Origin: Lepturacanthus savala
Taxonomy: Eukaryota; Chordata; Actinopteri; Scombriformes; Trichiuridae
DNA length: 64,000 nucleotides
Direction: 5' to 3'
Assembly (NCBI GenBank): GCA_030544235.1
Contig: CM060478.1
Span: forward strand, 3,509,727 to 3,573,726
Part shown: positions 1 to 15,000 of the stretch, one piece after another
Layout: every line of letters starts with the position of its first letter
Position numbering within the stretch: the first letter of the stretch is position 1
Program-made: the position numbers and the translations under genes
The notes under the pieces: model-generated
Database searches by the model: none
The model's input: only the letters and a program-made list of their open reading frames with translations
What the model was told of the DNA's origin: nothing

Positions 1-96
1 TAACCTAGATAAATATAACTGAAACTAAACATAGAAGATTTGTTTTGTGAGTTTCCTTTTACTTGGGTTAATACCTGTTTTCTTTTGTCATTGCAG

Positions 97-3000
97 AATC
101 ATTTATTGGTGCTGATGTTGTTGGTGTTTGAGGCGACGGTCTATCGACACCAGGCTCATCACTACCGCCAGATCCAACGCTCTCCGCCCCCCATCCCCGC
201 CCTGTTCCCCACTGCCACCCGGGACACGCTGGACCAGGGTCTGGTCTCCTGCCTCAAATACCTGCTCAACTACACCTTCTACAAGTTTGGATTAGAGGTA
301 GCTCACAGATCACTGAGCCACAGAACTTTCCACTTCAAAAATTTCAGAAAAGAGTCAAAAGAAAATGATGTGAGTTTGTCTCACACTGATTGAACACAGG
401 AGGAAAAAAATGGCTTAGACATAAATACTATAGAAATAAGAATTAGAATATTAGAATCTGTTCAATCAAATGATGGTGTTTTACTCAGAATTACACACAT
501 TTCTCAATACAGGATTGCACCAAATTTGAATGACTTTAAAACTGACATTTGATTTTCCCTTTTTATTTCTCACCTGTTTGTGGCAGATCTGCTTCCTGAT
601 GACGGTGAACGTGATTGGCCAGAGGATGAACTTCCTAGTGATAATTCACGGCTGCTGGTTGGTCGCCATACTGGTGCGGCGGCGGCGAGCGGCCATAGCG
701 ACGATCTGGCCCAAATATTGTCTCTTTCTGTCCATCTTCATGATCTACCAGTATATTCTGTGTGTGGGCATCCCTCCTGCTCTCTGCATAGGTGGGTCCT
801 GATGAAATTAAAGGACCTGAACTTAAAAATCTGTCTGTCTATATCAGGGATCTAATATGAAATAGCGTTGCTCTGAACTCTCTCCTGCGGTGTCCCTCAT
901 TTAATCTTATAAATAAGATTGATTGATTGATGTGTTTTGAACCCTTATACAGAATATCCCTGGAGGTGGAACAATCAGGTTTTGATGAACTCGGCTCTCA
1001 TTAAGTGGCTGTATCTGCCTGATTTCTACATGGTTCCCAACTCCAAGAACCTCATTGGTAAGTGTGTGTTCATCAATTTATTTCAGTTCAAGGCTCTGAA
1101 CCCATCGCTGATCAACAGATTTTGTACAGTTCACTTAATACTAAATACTAAATAATACTATACTAATATTATTACTATACTATACTATACCAATACTGAA
1201 ACTTTTGACCAGCACAGCTGAACATGAATGTTTCCTTTGTCACCTCATGTCGCAAACTGCATCATTCTTGATTATTATTAATTTTTTTTTAGCATTTTTT
1301 TAAAATTAGTTTTTCTTTTACCACGGCCAGTGTATGAGATGAAGAATTAATACAGAAATAGATTTACAGACAATAACACAAATTAAATAAATTAATAATT
1401 TATAGATTAAATAAATAAATATATACATATAATGAAACAAAAATTCAAATTGTATAGATCAATTAAATGAAAAATGATATAACTGGTATATTTATTTATG
1501 TATGAAGTCATTGTTTATTAAGTCATTGTTTATTCATTTATTCTTGATTATGGCAGTCCTCTGTAATTTTGGCCTTGGGTTTTTGACACTTTCTATATAT
1601 ATAAAACATCAGACGGGGTCCGTGGTCTAATTTTTGTGAATTGAAGGGTCCTTGATGTGAAAAAGTGTGAGAACCACTGATCTAGAGGAATTTATTGTTT
1701 AATTGTCTGTAACATTCAACCAAAACCTGCACATCTTAAAAAAACAACACTGATATTTGTGGTTGTATCATGAAGTTTCAGCCTAATAATGATGATGTGG
1801 ATGTTTTGGTAGCGGACTTCGTGCTGCTGATGTGTGCCTCGCAGCAGTGGAAAGTGTTCGAGTGCGAACAAACTGAAGACTGGATGGTCGCAGCCGGAGA
1901 AAACACAGACGACCCAGATCCCATGTCAGAGCGGCTGTTTAACCCAGCACCAAACTTCATCAACTGCAGGTTAATACTGTTTCCTTCTTCTGAAAAACAA
2001 GATGTTATCTCCAGGAACATTGTTTGATAAAGATCAGTGGCAGTAAGCTCGTCTAGTAAAGTGTGTATGAACCTATAATCTGTGAATGTTTCACTTTATA
2101 CTATATATTCATGGTTATTAATACATACATCGATTTAGTCTTTTTTTTCTTCAAATCTGATTAAATTGTTTGACATTTTATCTGACTTTTGCCATTAAAA
2201 AAGACTTAATATTTGAGAATTTCGCACAATTCTCGATACAAGATCGCACCAAATTAAATTTTCATGACTTTAAAACTGACATTTCTGTTTTATTTCTCAC
2301 CTGTTTGTGACAGATCTGCTTCCTGATGACTTGTTTAGATTGTATATGTTTGCAGTGCAGCTGGAGTGACCGTGTGTTTGTTTCTCTGTGTTTCTGCAGG
2401 AGTTACCTGGACATGGCCAAAGTTCTGGTGTTTCGTCACCTCTTCTGGTTCGTGCTGTCGATCGTCTTCATCACCGGCGCCACCAGGATCTCGGTGTTCG
2501 GCCTCGGTTACCTCCTCGCCTGCTTCTTCTTCCTGCTGTTTGGGACACAGCTGCTGGTCAAAACATCCAAGACCCGCCTTGCTCTGTGGGACTGTCTCAT
2601 CATGTACAACGTAGCAGTGATCATCTCCAAAAATCTGTTATCGGTAAGTATGAGGCTCATCATTTGGTGCCAGATTTCAGCTTTCAGAGGCTTCAGAAGT
2701 GTCATTAGGGATCAAGATGTTATTGGATCCAGTAGACACTTAATATTTGAGGAAAAATAACTTCAGACTATAACAAATGCATAAAAATGTCTGTACTTTA
2801 GTTAGTTTGTGACTATTCAGATACTTTACCTAAGTAAAAGTAGAAATACTGTCATCTAAAAATACACAATTACATGTACAAGTTAATTAAAAACATACTT
2901 CAGAAAAAGTACAGAAGTATTATCAAAATGTACTTAAAATTTATTATTGATGATACAGAGAAGTCAGAAGTCTTCATGTTAATAACTCGGGTAGAATTAT

Positions 3001-6000
3001 AGATACTAGAGTTTATATGTGTGTGTGTGTGTGGGGGGGGGAGTGTATTTCATATTATTTTGTCTTTTTATCTAATAATTTTGACCTTTTCTCTTATTTT
3101 AAATAAAAAAACAAGATTTATTTGATTAAAAAATGCCCCTGATGGTTACACTATTAGATGCACTCCTGCTACAGCCTGAATTTGTGAATCTTTACCAGGG
3201 GAAGTGGATCCTGGACCCACTGGAACAGTGATGGAGGAAATATTTTTTACTGAATTAAAAGTACTACATAAAGTACTAGATAAGAGATCAATAACACTTG
3301 ATTAAAAGTGGGGAAATGTTATTTTCATTTCACCTTTCAAAAGCAACTTAAATCTAAAATCTGCTTCCTGAATTCTATGGCACAGTCTCCATGTTTTAAA
3401 TACAAGTTACAAACATGTTAACTTTTAATTTTTTTATTGAATGACTTCTTTAGTTTGTGTTTGTGGGGTGGTTCTTCATGGCCATGTGTCGCCCACTTCG
3501 GTCCTGTCTAAAGTGTTTTTCTCTTTCTTCTTCGCCCCAAGGCTCCTAAGTCCGAGGTTTGGGTCGAGTTTCTTCTCGTTGTCATTCGTCTTGTAGAGCT
3601 TTTTAAACTCCCGTTTGAACCTTCGCAGCAGCGTGTTCTTCTTGACTTTTTCCACTTCGACACTTTCCACTTCGTCAAGCACTTCATTCGAGCCCCGTAC
3701 TTTCCTCCTCGCCCCCTGACCTTGAATTTGAGGTTTCGGGGCCTGAACGTGCAGTTTTTTCTCCTGGATTAGTGCAGAAATCGGCATCACCGCCAAGTCT
3801 AGTTCTGCCATCAAATCCATCTTTGGCATCACGGCCGTCTCCGACGTCAAGTCCGTCTCTGACTTGAAGTTTCTCTTCGACGTCAAGTCTATCTTCACCG
3901 TCACTGGACTTAATGTTTGCAACATGAAGTCCATTTCTGCCTTCAAGTCCATCTTTGGTGTCATGGCTGCTCGTGACATCTTCAAATCACGTAACTCTTT
4001 GCAGCCGGCCAGATACAGCTTTTCCAGTTCCTTGCATCTCGCTTCCTTCTCCTTCACTTCCAGTTTTCTTTGGTTGCAGTCGACTTCCACTTCGGCAACC
4101 TTTGCCTTCAGTTGTGCCAGGAGGTTGAAGTCGTCGTCCCGCTTTTGTTTCAGAGTCAACTGCATCGCCGTCTTCTCTTTGTGAAGCAGGTCCATCCTGT
4201 CTGCAAAGTCTTTCCTCTCCTCCCTCCACCCGACCACACTCACAGGTTCAGTCTCTCGGTCCTGTTTCTCTTGGCTGTCAGGTTGGAGGCATAACTCTTC
4301 CTGCAGATGTTTGACCTCCAGCACATTCGACTCATAAAGAGGAAGAATGAAATCGTAATGGCGGTGGATGGCCTCTACATGTGCATCCGTGCCCCTTTGC
4401 AGATCAACGAGCACGTTTGCCATCTGTAAAATCTGTTGGTTTCTCTCCTGTTGCTCAGATTTCATCCTCTGGATTTGTTTGGAGACTAAATCCTCGTCTT
4501 TTTGCATGTCTTCTCTCATCTTGAGCCGAATATCGAACAGCATCAGTTCCCGCTGTATTTCTTTAGCCATCTCTGCGTAGCTGGCAGAGGAAAGACTGTT
4601 GTTCTGCTTGCTCATCTTTCCCTGGTCGAGTGCTGTGGCCGTCTGATTGTCACCAATTCTGTTTATAGTCTTTTACATCCAAGGAACTTATAAGTCCCAG
4701 GTGACATCACATTAACATCACATGACATCAGCCAACTAAAGCCACTGATGTCACCAATGATCTGCCTCTAACAAAGAATATCAGAAAAACTTTCACATCA
4801 ACACATTAGCCAGTTGTACGATCACTATACAATGATTAAATTCAGCGTATTTGAAACATCTAGATGAATATCTGACATTGTTATTGACACTGAAGTCCCA
4901 GGTGGCTCAAAATGTAGTTTGGTTTCCAATGGGACTTGTAGTTTTTTGAGTTACATAGATTTGTTTAAGAAATGCTAAATTTCTGTTGCTGTGCCGTTAC
5001 CATAGTTACATCTGTGTGTGCTACTGTGTGTGCTAAACTATTACACACACACACAAATATTCCACAACTTTCACACATTAAAAGTTTTCTTTAACTTTAA
5101 AACCCTTTCAGAATTATAACTAATTACAACCTTTCCCCACTTCTTCTACCTTTTTATACTTATTTAATTGTTTATTCATTCAAATAAACAATCAACAATC
5201 CTGTTCAGCATCTGCAAGTCATCAGTCATTATTCACACCACAATGTCTTAAAAAAATGACTTGGGATGTTTTTAATAGAATATAAATTGTGTCTGAGTTA
5301 ATGGGATATTATTCTGATTTAAGCATCTAATCTTGCATTACATTGAGCAACATTCATTATATATATGAGATATACAGTATATTAATATATAAATATGTGA
5401 TTAAATGTCATGCCTTCTGAATTTCATTTTTTTCTTTTGTAAGATTAGGTAGTGCATGGTATAGACACAGATATAAAACATATTAAGGAATGTACAATAA
5501 CATATTTTACTTATTTAGAAATAAATATATACAAGGAAATATATTTATTTTATAATTATATTTATTTCTTATTATATATTTATTTCTTACTATATATGTT
5601 AATTATATTTTTATAGTATATAAAATAAGAAAAAATTATAATAATACAATTATGACAAGGTATTTAGAAGGCTATAATTAGAAAAAAATAAAACAATATA
5701 TGAAACAAGCACACACAGAATTCAAAGACATAAATACAACAATATCATAGAGAAGGCAGATAAAAGTAGTAAAAAAAGCTTGAGTTGATACTTAATCTTC
5801 TCGAAAAGTATTTTAAACCCTCGTTTCTATACTTCTACCTGAGTAATGAATGTGAAATCCTTATGATGATCATTTTATTTGCTAAAGTTTACACAGATTC
5901 CACGTTTTAAATCTGTGAACTAATTAAACCAACTCTGCATCAGTTTGTATAATTTGGATTTGATTTATTTATTTATTTAACCTTCTCTGTGTTGGTGCGT

Positions 6001-9000
6001 CACTGAAGGACTGTTACTGCTGTTTTATGAAGTGATTCAGTTTCTAGACTATATAAAAACACTGATTCTCCACATACTGATGAATGTTGAATGTTCTGAT
6101 TTTCAGATCCTGGCGTGTGTGTTTGTGTCTCACATGCAAGATAATTTCTGTTGGGTGATCCAACTCTTCAGTCTGGTGTGCACAGTCAAAGGATATTATG
6201 ACCGTAAGTGCTTTAATAATAATAATAATACAATAGTATCTGTAAAGTACTGTATTATTGTACTGTGTTTGATACTGTACTTTGTAAAAGGATTTGGAAT
6301 CAAACATTGCAAGAAATGAGACTAATAGAATTCATCTTTTCTAGTTTGGAACTGGATTTTTCAGAATTAGATTTTTTTTTCAAATCCATAGCTTTGACTC
6401 CTTTATGGGGTAGTATTGAAAAAAATGATTTCTGAATTTAATCTAAGAAATACTAATTAATCTAAGACTAAAATAAGAATTCTGACTTTTTAAAAAAAAT
6501 TTTAAGTTCTAAGAAGAAAGTCAAATTTCTGTTTTTTTTTTCCTGAAATAAATACAAAAATGATACCAGTGACCCTATTACTCTTCTGTAAATATTCATC
6601 TCTTGCACATTTTACATGATGTTTGATTAAATCATGTCTATGTGTTTGTTTCTTGACAGCAAACGCACTGAGCAACACGAAATGCAGCCTCCCAGTGGAA
6701 GAAGCCGGGATCATCTGGGACAGCATCTGTTTTCTCTTCCTGCTGCTGCAGCGAAGGGTTTTCCTCAGTTTTTATTTCCTCCACGTGAGGGCGGAGCTGC
6801 AGGCTTCTGCCAAACAGGTGTCCAGGTAATAAAGTCAATTTAATTTAATTGATTAATAAAGGAGCAAACACAGTGATTCCAAGATGATGTTGATTATACT
6901 CTTTCCTTCTTCAGGGGGTTCGAGCTCTTCAGAGCCAGTATCCAGAAGAACATTAGGTTCCACCAACAGGCTGAGAAGAAATCTCTGTCCCAGCTCAAGA
7001 GATCGTGAGTGTTCACTGTTCAGTTTTGTCCAACGAGTGAAACTTGAAGCTTTGTGGAAGCATAAAGTGGAAAACTGGGGCCTGATATGTATGGAAATTG
7101 TGTAAAGTTTTTTTCTTCAAATTTCATGTTATTTTACCTCTTCAAGCCTATAAAAGTCATTCAATCAAAACAGATCTGCAGGATTAGTCAATTCATCGAT
7201 TTGTCAATCAACAGAATATTAATCACTGGCTATTTTTTTATTATTTAATAATAGTTTCAGTCATATTTTAAGCAAACATGTAAGAAATCAGCTGGTTTCA
7301 GATGTGACGATTTATTGATTTTTCTGATGATAAACTGAAGATTTGGGGTTTTGGTTTTTCTTTTGTTAATGTGATATAATCATTTGACAGAGACATTTGA
7401 AGAGGGAACTTTGATGAGACAGTTATATTTTTCAGTGTTTTATGATATTTTAAGGACAAAGAAATTAGCCGCTGAATCAATATCATTATCTAACATTTCT
7501 CTTCAGTCATAAAGTAAATATGGTTTTTGCTCAGAATCAAAATAAATGCAGAATGAAACAAAACAGCAGTTGGATTCAGAGCAGCTGGAGCCACATTCAT
7601 CATTTTCTCCTCCCTAGGATGCAGAGAATTCGCTCCAAGCAGCAAAAGTACAGAGACGGGCACAAAACAAGTGAAGAATCCACAGAGAGTCAGTCTGCTG
7701 GTAGGTTCCTCAGCTCTGCTTATACATGACTTTTTATTGTAGGAGACTCATGTCTTTAGTTGTGTATATTTGTTTTATTTCATACTCACTTTGCCAAAGA
7801 AAACATCTGTTTCCCATGACAATAAAACCCTTTGAGTTAGATTGACAGGACTCAAACTGATGCAAAAATAACAGATGATAAAACAGATTTCAATTTTTAT
7901 TTTCCTTATTTTTCCTTCCATCTGTCCTGTTTTATCTTTTTTCTTTCTTTCTTTCAGTTCTGTTCTTCACAAAAATCCTTTACAGCCCTGACATGTTGTT
8001 AGTTTTTTTTCTGTAAACCGCTTTGCAAGCTTTAAACATTTTTAAAGGTGTTGTATAAATCAAACACGTGTATTATCACCCTGTAAAGTTTCTTTCCAAT
8101 GCTACTGGCATCATAAAGGTTACACTCACTAAACAGAACCATCAGCAGCATTTCTTCCATTCCAGAGATTCTGTTTTTTTTCCCAGAAACCCAGACAGAC
8201 AAGAAGACGTCCAGGAAGAAGAAGTGGTATCAACACCATGCAACAGGTATCAAAACTCTGTCCGAACTCATCCTTATCATCTATTCTAAGATCATTTCTA
8301 ATTATCGATCTATTGGGAGTCATAATATGTGTTTTTTTTTTCTGCTCGCAGTGCTTCACTCAGGTGAATATTACCTGTTTGAATCAGACAGTGAGGATGA
8401 AGAGGAGCTGCAGTCTGAAGAACAGAAACCTCAGAAACAAACGGCCTGTCAGGTCTGAAAAATACGATATGAGTCAGAGTATAAACATGTAATGAATATT
8501 AGTAAGTAGCTGTAGTTGTTCTGTCAGACTATTTTAAGTGTATTAAACCTGTGTGTGTGTGTGTGTTTTTAGCTGGCGTATCAGGGCTGGGTGACCAGCG
8601 TGAAAGAAGCTCTGAGAGAACGACAGAGTCGCCAGAGACAGCTGAGGAGGATGGAGAAAGAAGAGAAAGAGAGAAAAGAGCAAGAGTTTTCACAGCAGGA
8701 GACGTGTTCAGTAACAGGTCAGATGGTTTCTGGTCTTTTTACCATCAGTTTAGTGTTTGTATTCACATGTCAATGAGGTCAGTACATTTGGAGGCAGGTA
8801 ACCGGTAGATAAACCTAATAATTACACCTGTGGAACAGGTGAACAGGGGTTAGACCAGGGGTGTCAAACATGTGGCCCGGGGGACAGAAATGGCCCTCTA
8901 AAGGGTCCAATCCAGTCCACTGGAAGACTGCAGACAATGTGATTAGAAATTGAGCAGTTCCTGTTCCTGTTGGATTAGAAAATGTCATTGTAATGTCCTC

Positions 9001-12000
9001 TGAAGTGGAAATATCATTGTGTGCGTGCATGCGTGTGTGCATGTGTGTGTGTAGGTTGTGGTGACAACGATGTGTTTGAGGACCCTGTGATTGAGGAGGA
9101 GCCGGAAGACCAAGAGTCTGGTACGTTTTCTTTTTCTCTTTTCCTCCTACTTCAGTTAAGATATGTGGAGTTTTGTAACCCTAAAAATTTGGTACCAGAA
9201 GGTTTAACTCAACTCTTAAAGACCTTTAAAAAATTAAAAACACATGCTATCAGGCTAGTTTTATATTTAAGGTGAATCAAATATTTAAATTTCAAATCAC
9301 TTTTTTCGCTTACATAATTTGACATTGTGTCACATAAAATCCTGATTTTTGTAAGAAAAAATTACACAAATGGACTTCTAAATGACAAGAAACCAACATG
9401 AACAAAAAAAATGTACATTTTGAGACGTGATGAAGGCGTCGTAAACGTCTATTTTAAAACGATTTTGACTTTCTCATCTTGCCAAACATTATTTTTCATT
9501 GACCCTTATACATAAAGACTGACAGAGATCTCTTTCTTCATAGTTAGAGCACAGTGCTACAGCGCCACCTATTGGCCAAATAGCACCAAATCTCATATCT
9601 ACATATACTTCTACATATATAAATAAAAAAATACAAATATTTTGCAGACAGGAAAGCTGTTTTCTTTAGTTTAATTATTGATTTCCGCTTCATAAAAATA
9701 AAATCCTCGTCCTTTTTTCTAACATTTCAATCTGATGATGTTTTTTTTCACTTTAATCCATGTGTGTATGCTGCAGGTCATGGTGAGATGGTCCAGAGGA
9801 TCCTGGACATCCTGCGCTTCTTGTGGCACATATTTCTAGCGATGGTGGACGGTTTGACTCAGTGGCTCAATCTGCTGACCAAACAGTACAGAAACACGTC
9901 CACGGTTCTTTGTAACGAACGTTACTTCATCATACACAAGATAGAGCAGGTAAATAACAACAGCACACTGCTGTTTGGAAATAAACAGCAGCGACACACA
10001 CTAACCGGAGTGTGTTTCCCTCTGAACAAACAGCATCAGACAGCAGCTCAGTCTGCAGAAGACCTGTTTTCTGAGGAAAGTGAGAGTCCCACACTGGAGA
10101 CGTGTTTGGATGAAGCTGATGTAGAAAACCCCACTAAATACAGGTTAGTGTGGAGAAAATCAGCAACTAGTTTGATAACCGATTCATGGATTTGAGTCAT
10201 GTTTAAAAAGAAAATGTCCAAATTCTCTGGTTCCAGTTTCTCTTCTCTGATTATTTTCTGGTTTCTTTAGTCTTCTATAATAGTAAACTAATGATCTTTG
10301 GGTTGTGGACTGTTGGTCTGGACAAAAAAAAGACAGTTTAGGTTGAATCTTCTTAAAACAAGACCAAATTGACTTGAATCAGAACAAAAAAAACTTGAAA
10401 TAAGATAAATTATCTGCCAGAGGAATAAGAAAACCAAAAACAAGATATTTTCACCTGTTAAGATTTCAGTTTTCTGTTTCCAGCTGCCTGGATGTGGACA
10501 GCCGGGGTGTAACAGGCCGCTCGACCCCCAGACCCAGACTGGACAGCACCGGGCCCAGCGAGGAGCCTCAGCCCAGCGGCATGGAGCTGATCCCGGACCC
10601 GTCCCAGCACCGACACTCCAGAACCGCCAGCGAGCTGCTGGGAGACAGGTACGACTGAAAGACACCACAGTCTCATCAACGCATGACGTCGTTTATAGGC
10701 CTGAATCTATCAATGTAGATCAAAAACCCCGAACTCAGGACAGATTGTGAAAGCTGTGATTTTTTTTTTTTTTTTTGGCTGTTTTCCTAACCCAGGTGTT
10801 GTTTTCATCACCTGGGTATCAGGGAGGTGGCATATATTTTACACATATATGCCATCTCCCTGACCTTCATTACTTTAAGTTAAAAGACTTTTTAAGACTG
10901 CTTTAAGTTAAGAAATAGATGTCTCTTTTAGTTCTTCAATTGTAATAACTGCTGTTGTAGCTGTTTTGACTTTAGATTTCGTTCTTGCATTAGAGTTTCT
11001 GTGATGTTTGTAAATGTTGTTGTGAACTTGATTTGAAGAAAATCTTGAATGAATGAAACCAAAATCACAATATCTGCCAGAAAAATCACATTTTTCAAGT
11101 CATTTTTTTCTTGAAATCACTGTTTCAATTTGCACAACAGTTAATGCTTTGCTCAGAACAATTAATACAAACTGTCAGTGTCATCAAAATAAAATAAGTC
11201 CTGAACAATAGAGTCAAATGACTTGTTTCATTGACATGTTTTCATTATGACAGTTTTTACTCTGTCTTTTCCAATGCAGAAAAAGTCACGACCTGAAAAT
11301 GCTCAAGACAGAAATAGAAAATATTTACACAGAGATTTAAAACTATAGTAAAGTTACACATGACTGTGTTTAGTGAGGTAACTGAGTACAACTGGAAATT
11401 TAGTTTTTCTCAGTCTTTTTGGTGCATTTCTCACATCACTGTTAACATTTGCAGGTAGATCAACCTCCACAACATTTATTCATTCATGCATCATCACAGC
11501 AGCACAAAACTGTAAGTCGACCCTGAATTTCTGTCTCTCTGCAGACAGTTCTTCATCGAGGAGCTGGAGCAGAGCAGAGAGTTCTACAACAACCAGAGTC
11601 GCGTCCTGAAGCTGCTGTTCGCCATGTACAACCTGCTGGCAGCAAACTCCGAGCTGGTTTGTTATTTCATCATCGTGTTGAACAACGCGGTCAGTGCCTC
11701 TGTGATATCACTGGTCCTGCCCATCATGGTTTTCCTGTGGGCGATGCTGTCTGTGCCGAGACCCACCAAGAGGTTCTGGATGACGGCTATAGTCTACACA
11801 GAGGTACGAAAAACAGGGAAAAACAACAGAGCAGAGTCTTCATGTTCATTACTCGGGTAGAAATAGAGATAGTAAGGTGTAAGGCTTTAAACCATAGTAT
11901 ATCAAGGCTTTTTCTCAAATGAAAAGGTTGTACTACTTCAAGTATCAAAATAATGAATAAATCAGTTGCCTGTCAGTCAAAATAAATGAGCTATGATTAC

Positions 12001-15000
12001 TTTTGGGAAGAGTTTGCAGTTTATCTGTTGTATTCTCCCTTTAAAATTATTTAAACAGGTAATAGTGAGTGAAGCTAAAATCTTTTGAATATAATACTCA
12101 ATAATGAGAAATCTCAGGAAAAAAACATGCAGAGAAAATATTTTAAATATTTAACAGATTTAATGATAATAACAGTTTTTTTATATCAACAAGTGATCAT
12201 ATAGTCTCAGGACTCAACATAGATTAATGGAGGATGAAAATTTGGGTTTTATGGACAAAAGTATCAATTAATATAAAAAATAAAGTCTTTTAGTTGATTT
12301 GAAATGATAAAACATGGATTGATTATTGTCTGCTCTCTGACTCTTCTCCAGGTGATGGTGGTGGTAAAATACCTCTTCCAGTTTGGATTCTTCCCTTGGA
12401 ACAGTGTTTATGAGATGACGCTAAACGAGGACAAACCTTTCTTCCCACCTCGCATCCTTGGCCTGGAAAAGACAGATAACTACATCAGATACGACCTCCT
12501 GCAGCTGCTGGCTCTGTTCTTCCACAGATCCCTGCTCATGGTGCGTTAAACAGTCAGTGACATTGCTGAAAATGCAGAAATCTAAAATTAATTTCTTATT
12601 TTGAAATTCCAGCCTTGTCAATACCCTTCTTGTATTTTCCTGCTGTCTTTGATCTTTTATTTTGAAAAAAAAACACAAACAGCCTCATTCTGATGAAGGT
12701 AGTGATGAAGGTGTGTGTGTGTGTGTGTGTGTGTGTGTAGCGTTATGGCCTGTGGGACCACGAGGGCCCCCTGGAGGAGCAGAGTCCCCCAGCAGAGAGC
12801 AGCAAGGATGAAGATAAAGTGAGAGGAGAAGAAGATGGAAGGAAGGAAGGAGGAGACGAGGAAGAAGGAAGCTCAACATCCACCCTGGAAAACCAGAAAA
12901 CGACAGGATTGGACCAATTTGAAAAGCTGCTATCAGTCAGTTCCAGAGAAGAAAATTTGAGAATCTTCATATATATATACAGAGAGAGAGAGAAAGAGTT
13001 CTCTTTCTCTCTCCAAACCAAACAGAACTTTGTTGAAACACAATATTTTAACAACAAAACTAGAAGGAAGGAAAATATCCTATTTTTTTTACTACCGCAC
13101 TTATGTTTTAAATGTTACATATTGCACTTTACCATCAAATTTTACTGCTGCACTTTAGTTTTAATTTGGTATTTAAATGAACGTAGTTGTTTATTTTATC
13201 AAGTATTGTAATGTGCACCGCTGACTCTTTGCCAGGTCACCCTTGTAAAAGAGATCTTTGGATCTCAATGGGTTTATCACCTGGTTAAATGAAGGTTAAA
13301 TAAAAAAACAATAAAATTAATATGTAATGAATAATAAATGTGTTTATTATTTATCGCTGCAGGATAACGGTGTTGAACCCGGCACCAGCTCCACCGCTGT
13401 GACTCCACATCAGGATGAACAGGAAGCTGCATCAGCTAAGATGGAAGCAAACAATGAGCAGGACGCAGAGGAAACTCCAAAGAAAAGCAGCAGCAGCATC
13501 CGTTTCCGCAAAAAACCCAAACAACCAAAACAGCAGCGCAGCTCCAATGCTGCTGCTGCTGAAGCTGCTGCTGCTGAATCTGCTGCTGCTGAATCTGCTC
13601 CTGCTGAATCTGCTGCTGCTGCTGCTGAGGCGGCAGATTCCAGCAAAGAAACCGTAAAGAAAAAGAAGAAAAGCAAGAGGAGAGAAGCAGTAGGTCAGAG
13701 GTTACTGGCTGCAGCAAACAAGATTAAACACGTCTTCCTCTCTGGGTGAGAACATGAATCAGCATTTTTCACCTATTAATGACTCTGCAATCCTGGAATG
13801 AACCTGTGAAACACACACAGGTGTCACAAGCTTGAAAATATATTTTTTTCTTGCTTTACTCTAGCTGAATTTACTCAGATACATGACATTTTAAATTTTA
13901 ATTCTGACATTTCTATAACAATCTTACAGGTGTTTATGTTTTTAAAAACAAAGTGATTGACAAATTAAACATTTATGTTGAAAAATTGTGATGCACCTGT
14001 TTCAGACACGCATCTGCACATCAAAAATGATTTAATACAATGAAAATACATTAAAGAATCAAATATGTAAATTACTGCACATTTATTTAATCCTTTTTGG
14101 CAGAGATTTTGCAGTTTGTGTTGTATTGCCCCCTTAAAATATTATTATTAATATTAAATATAACTATAGAATGAGAACAACTGATTTTTAGACAGAAACA
14201 TCCTTTAACTCCCAATATATGAGCTTTCATCATTTTTTATCAAGAGAAAAAATGTGTGTTATGTGTTGTACTGTTCTTTTGAAAATATAAAGATATTCTA
14301 ACAGTGAAAAAAAGCTGAAGTGGTTATAATTTAGAGTCAAATAATGCTCTTTATGGCAGAAAAATCACTTTTTGACTCCACAGTTGTCATGAAAACAGAA
14401 TGGGGGCGGAGTCACAAGGATATTTTTTAAAATGTGAGAAGTAGAAAGTGAAGAATACTCCAGTAAAAGTGTAAAAGAAGCGTGTGTTAATGTGTGGTAA
14501 CGTGTTAACATGTGGTAATGTGTGGTACCGTGTGGTAACGTGTGTTCCATGTTTCCTCCCCAGGGTCCAGAGTGTTTACCGGCCGGCTCAGGGCTTCTTT
14601 AAGGACATCGTGCGTGACGAGTACCGAGCCGCCACCGACGTCTATGCCCTCATGTTCCTGACCGACGTCGTCGACTTCATCATCATCGTCTTTGGATTTT
14701 GGGCGTTTGGGGTGAGGGGATGAAAGTTTTCTAATTATTCACTGATTATTAATAATGTATCTGTTCAAGATGATTTATTCATCTCGTCTTGAACAGAACC
14801 CCCCTCCCCACACACACACAAATAAAAACCCACAAATATTAGCTAAAAAGACAACATCATTCTATGTGGTTCTTTAATGTAATCCATTAAGAGAGAAAAT
14901 CCCTCCTGACTTGTGCAGAAACACAGTGCAGCAGCTGATATCGCCTCCACGCTGTCGGAGGATCAGGTTCCTGAGGCGTTCCTGGTGATGCTGCTGATCC

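Noticed and set aside
2366..2708. Alternative frames overlapping the piezo1 exon at 2400-2643
   Set aside because: They are shadows of the real exon. Only one frame matches Piezo1 and continues through both splice junctions.
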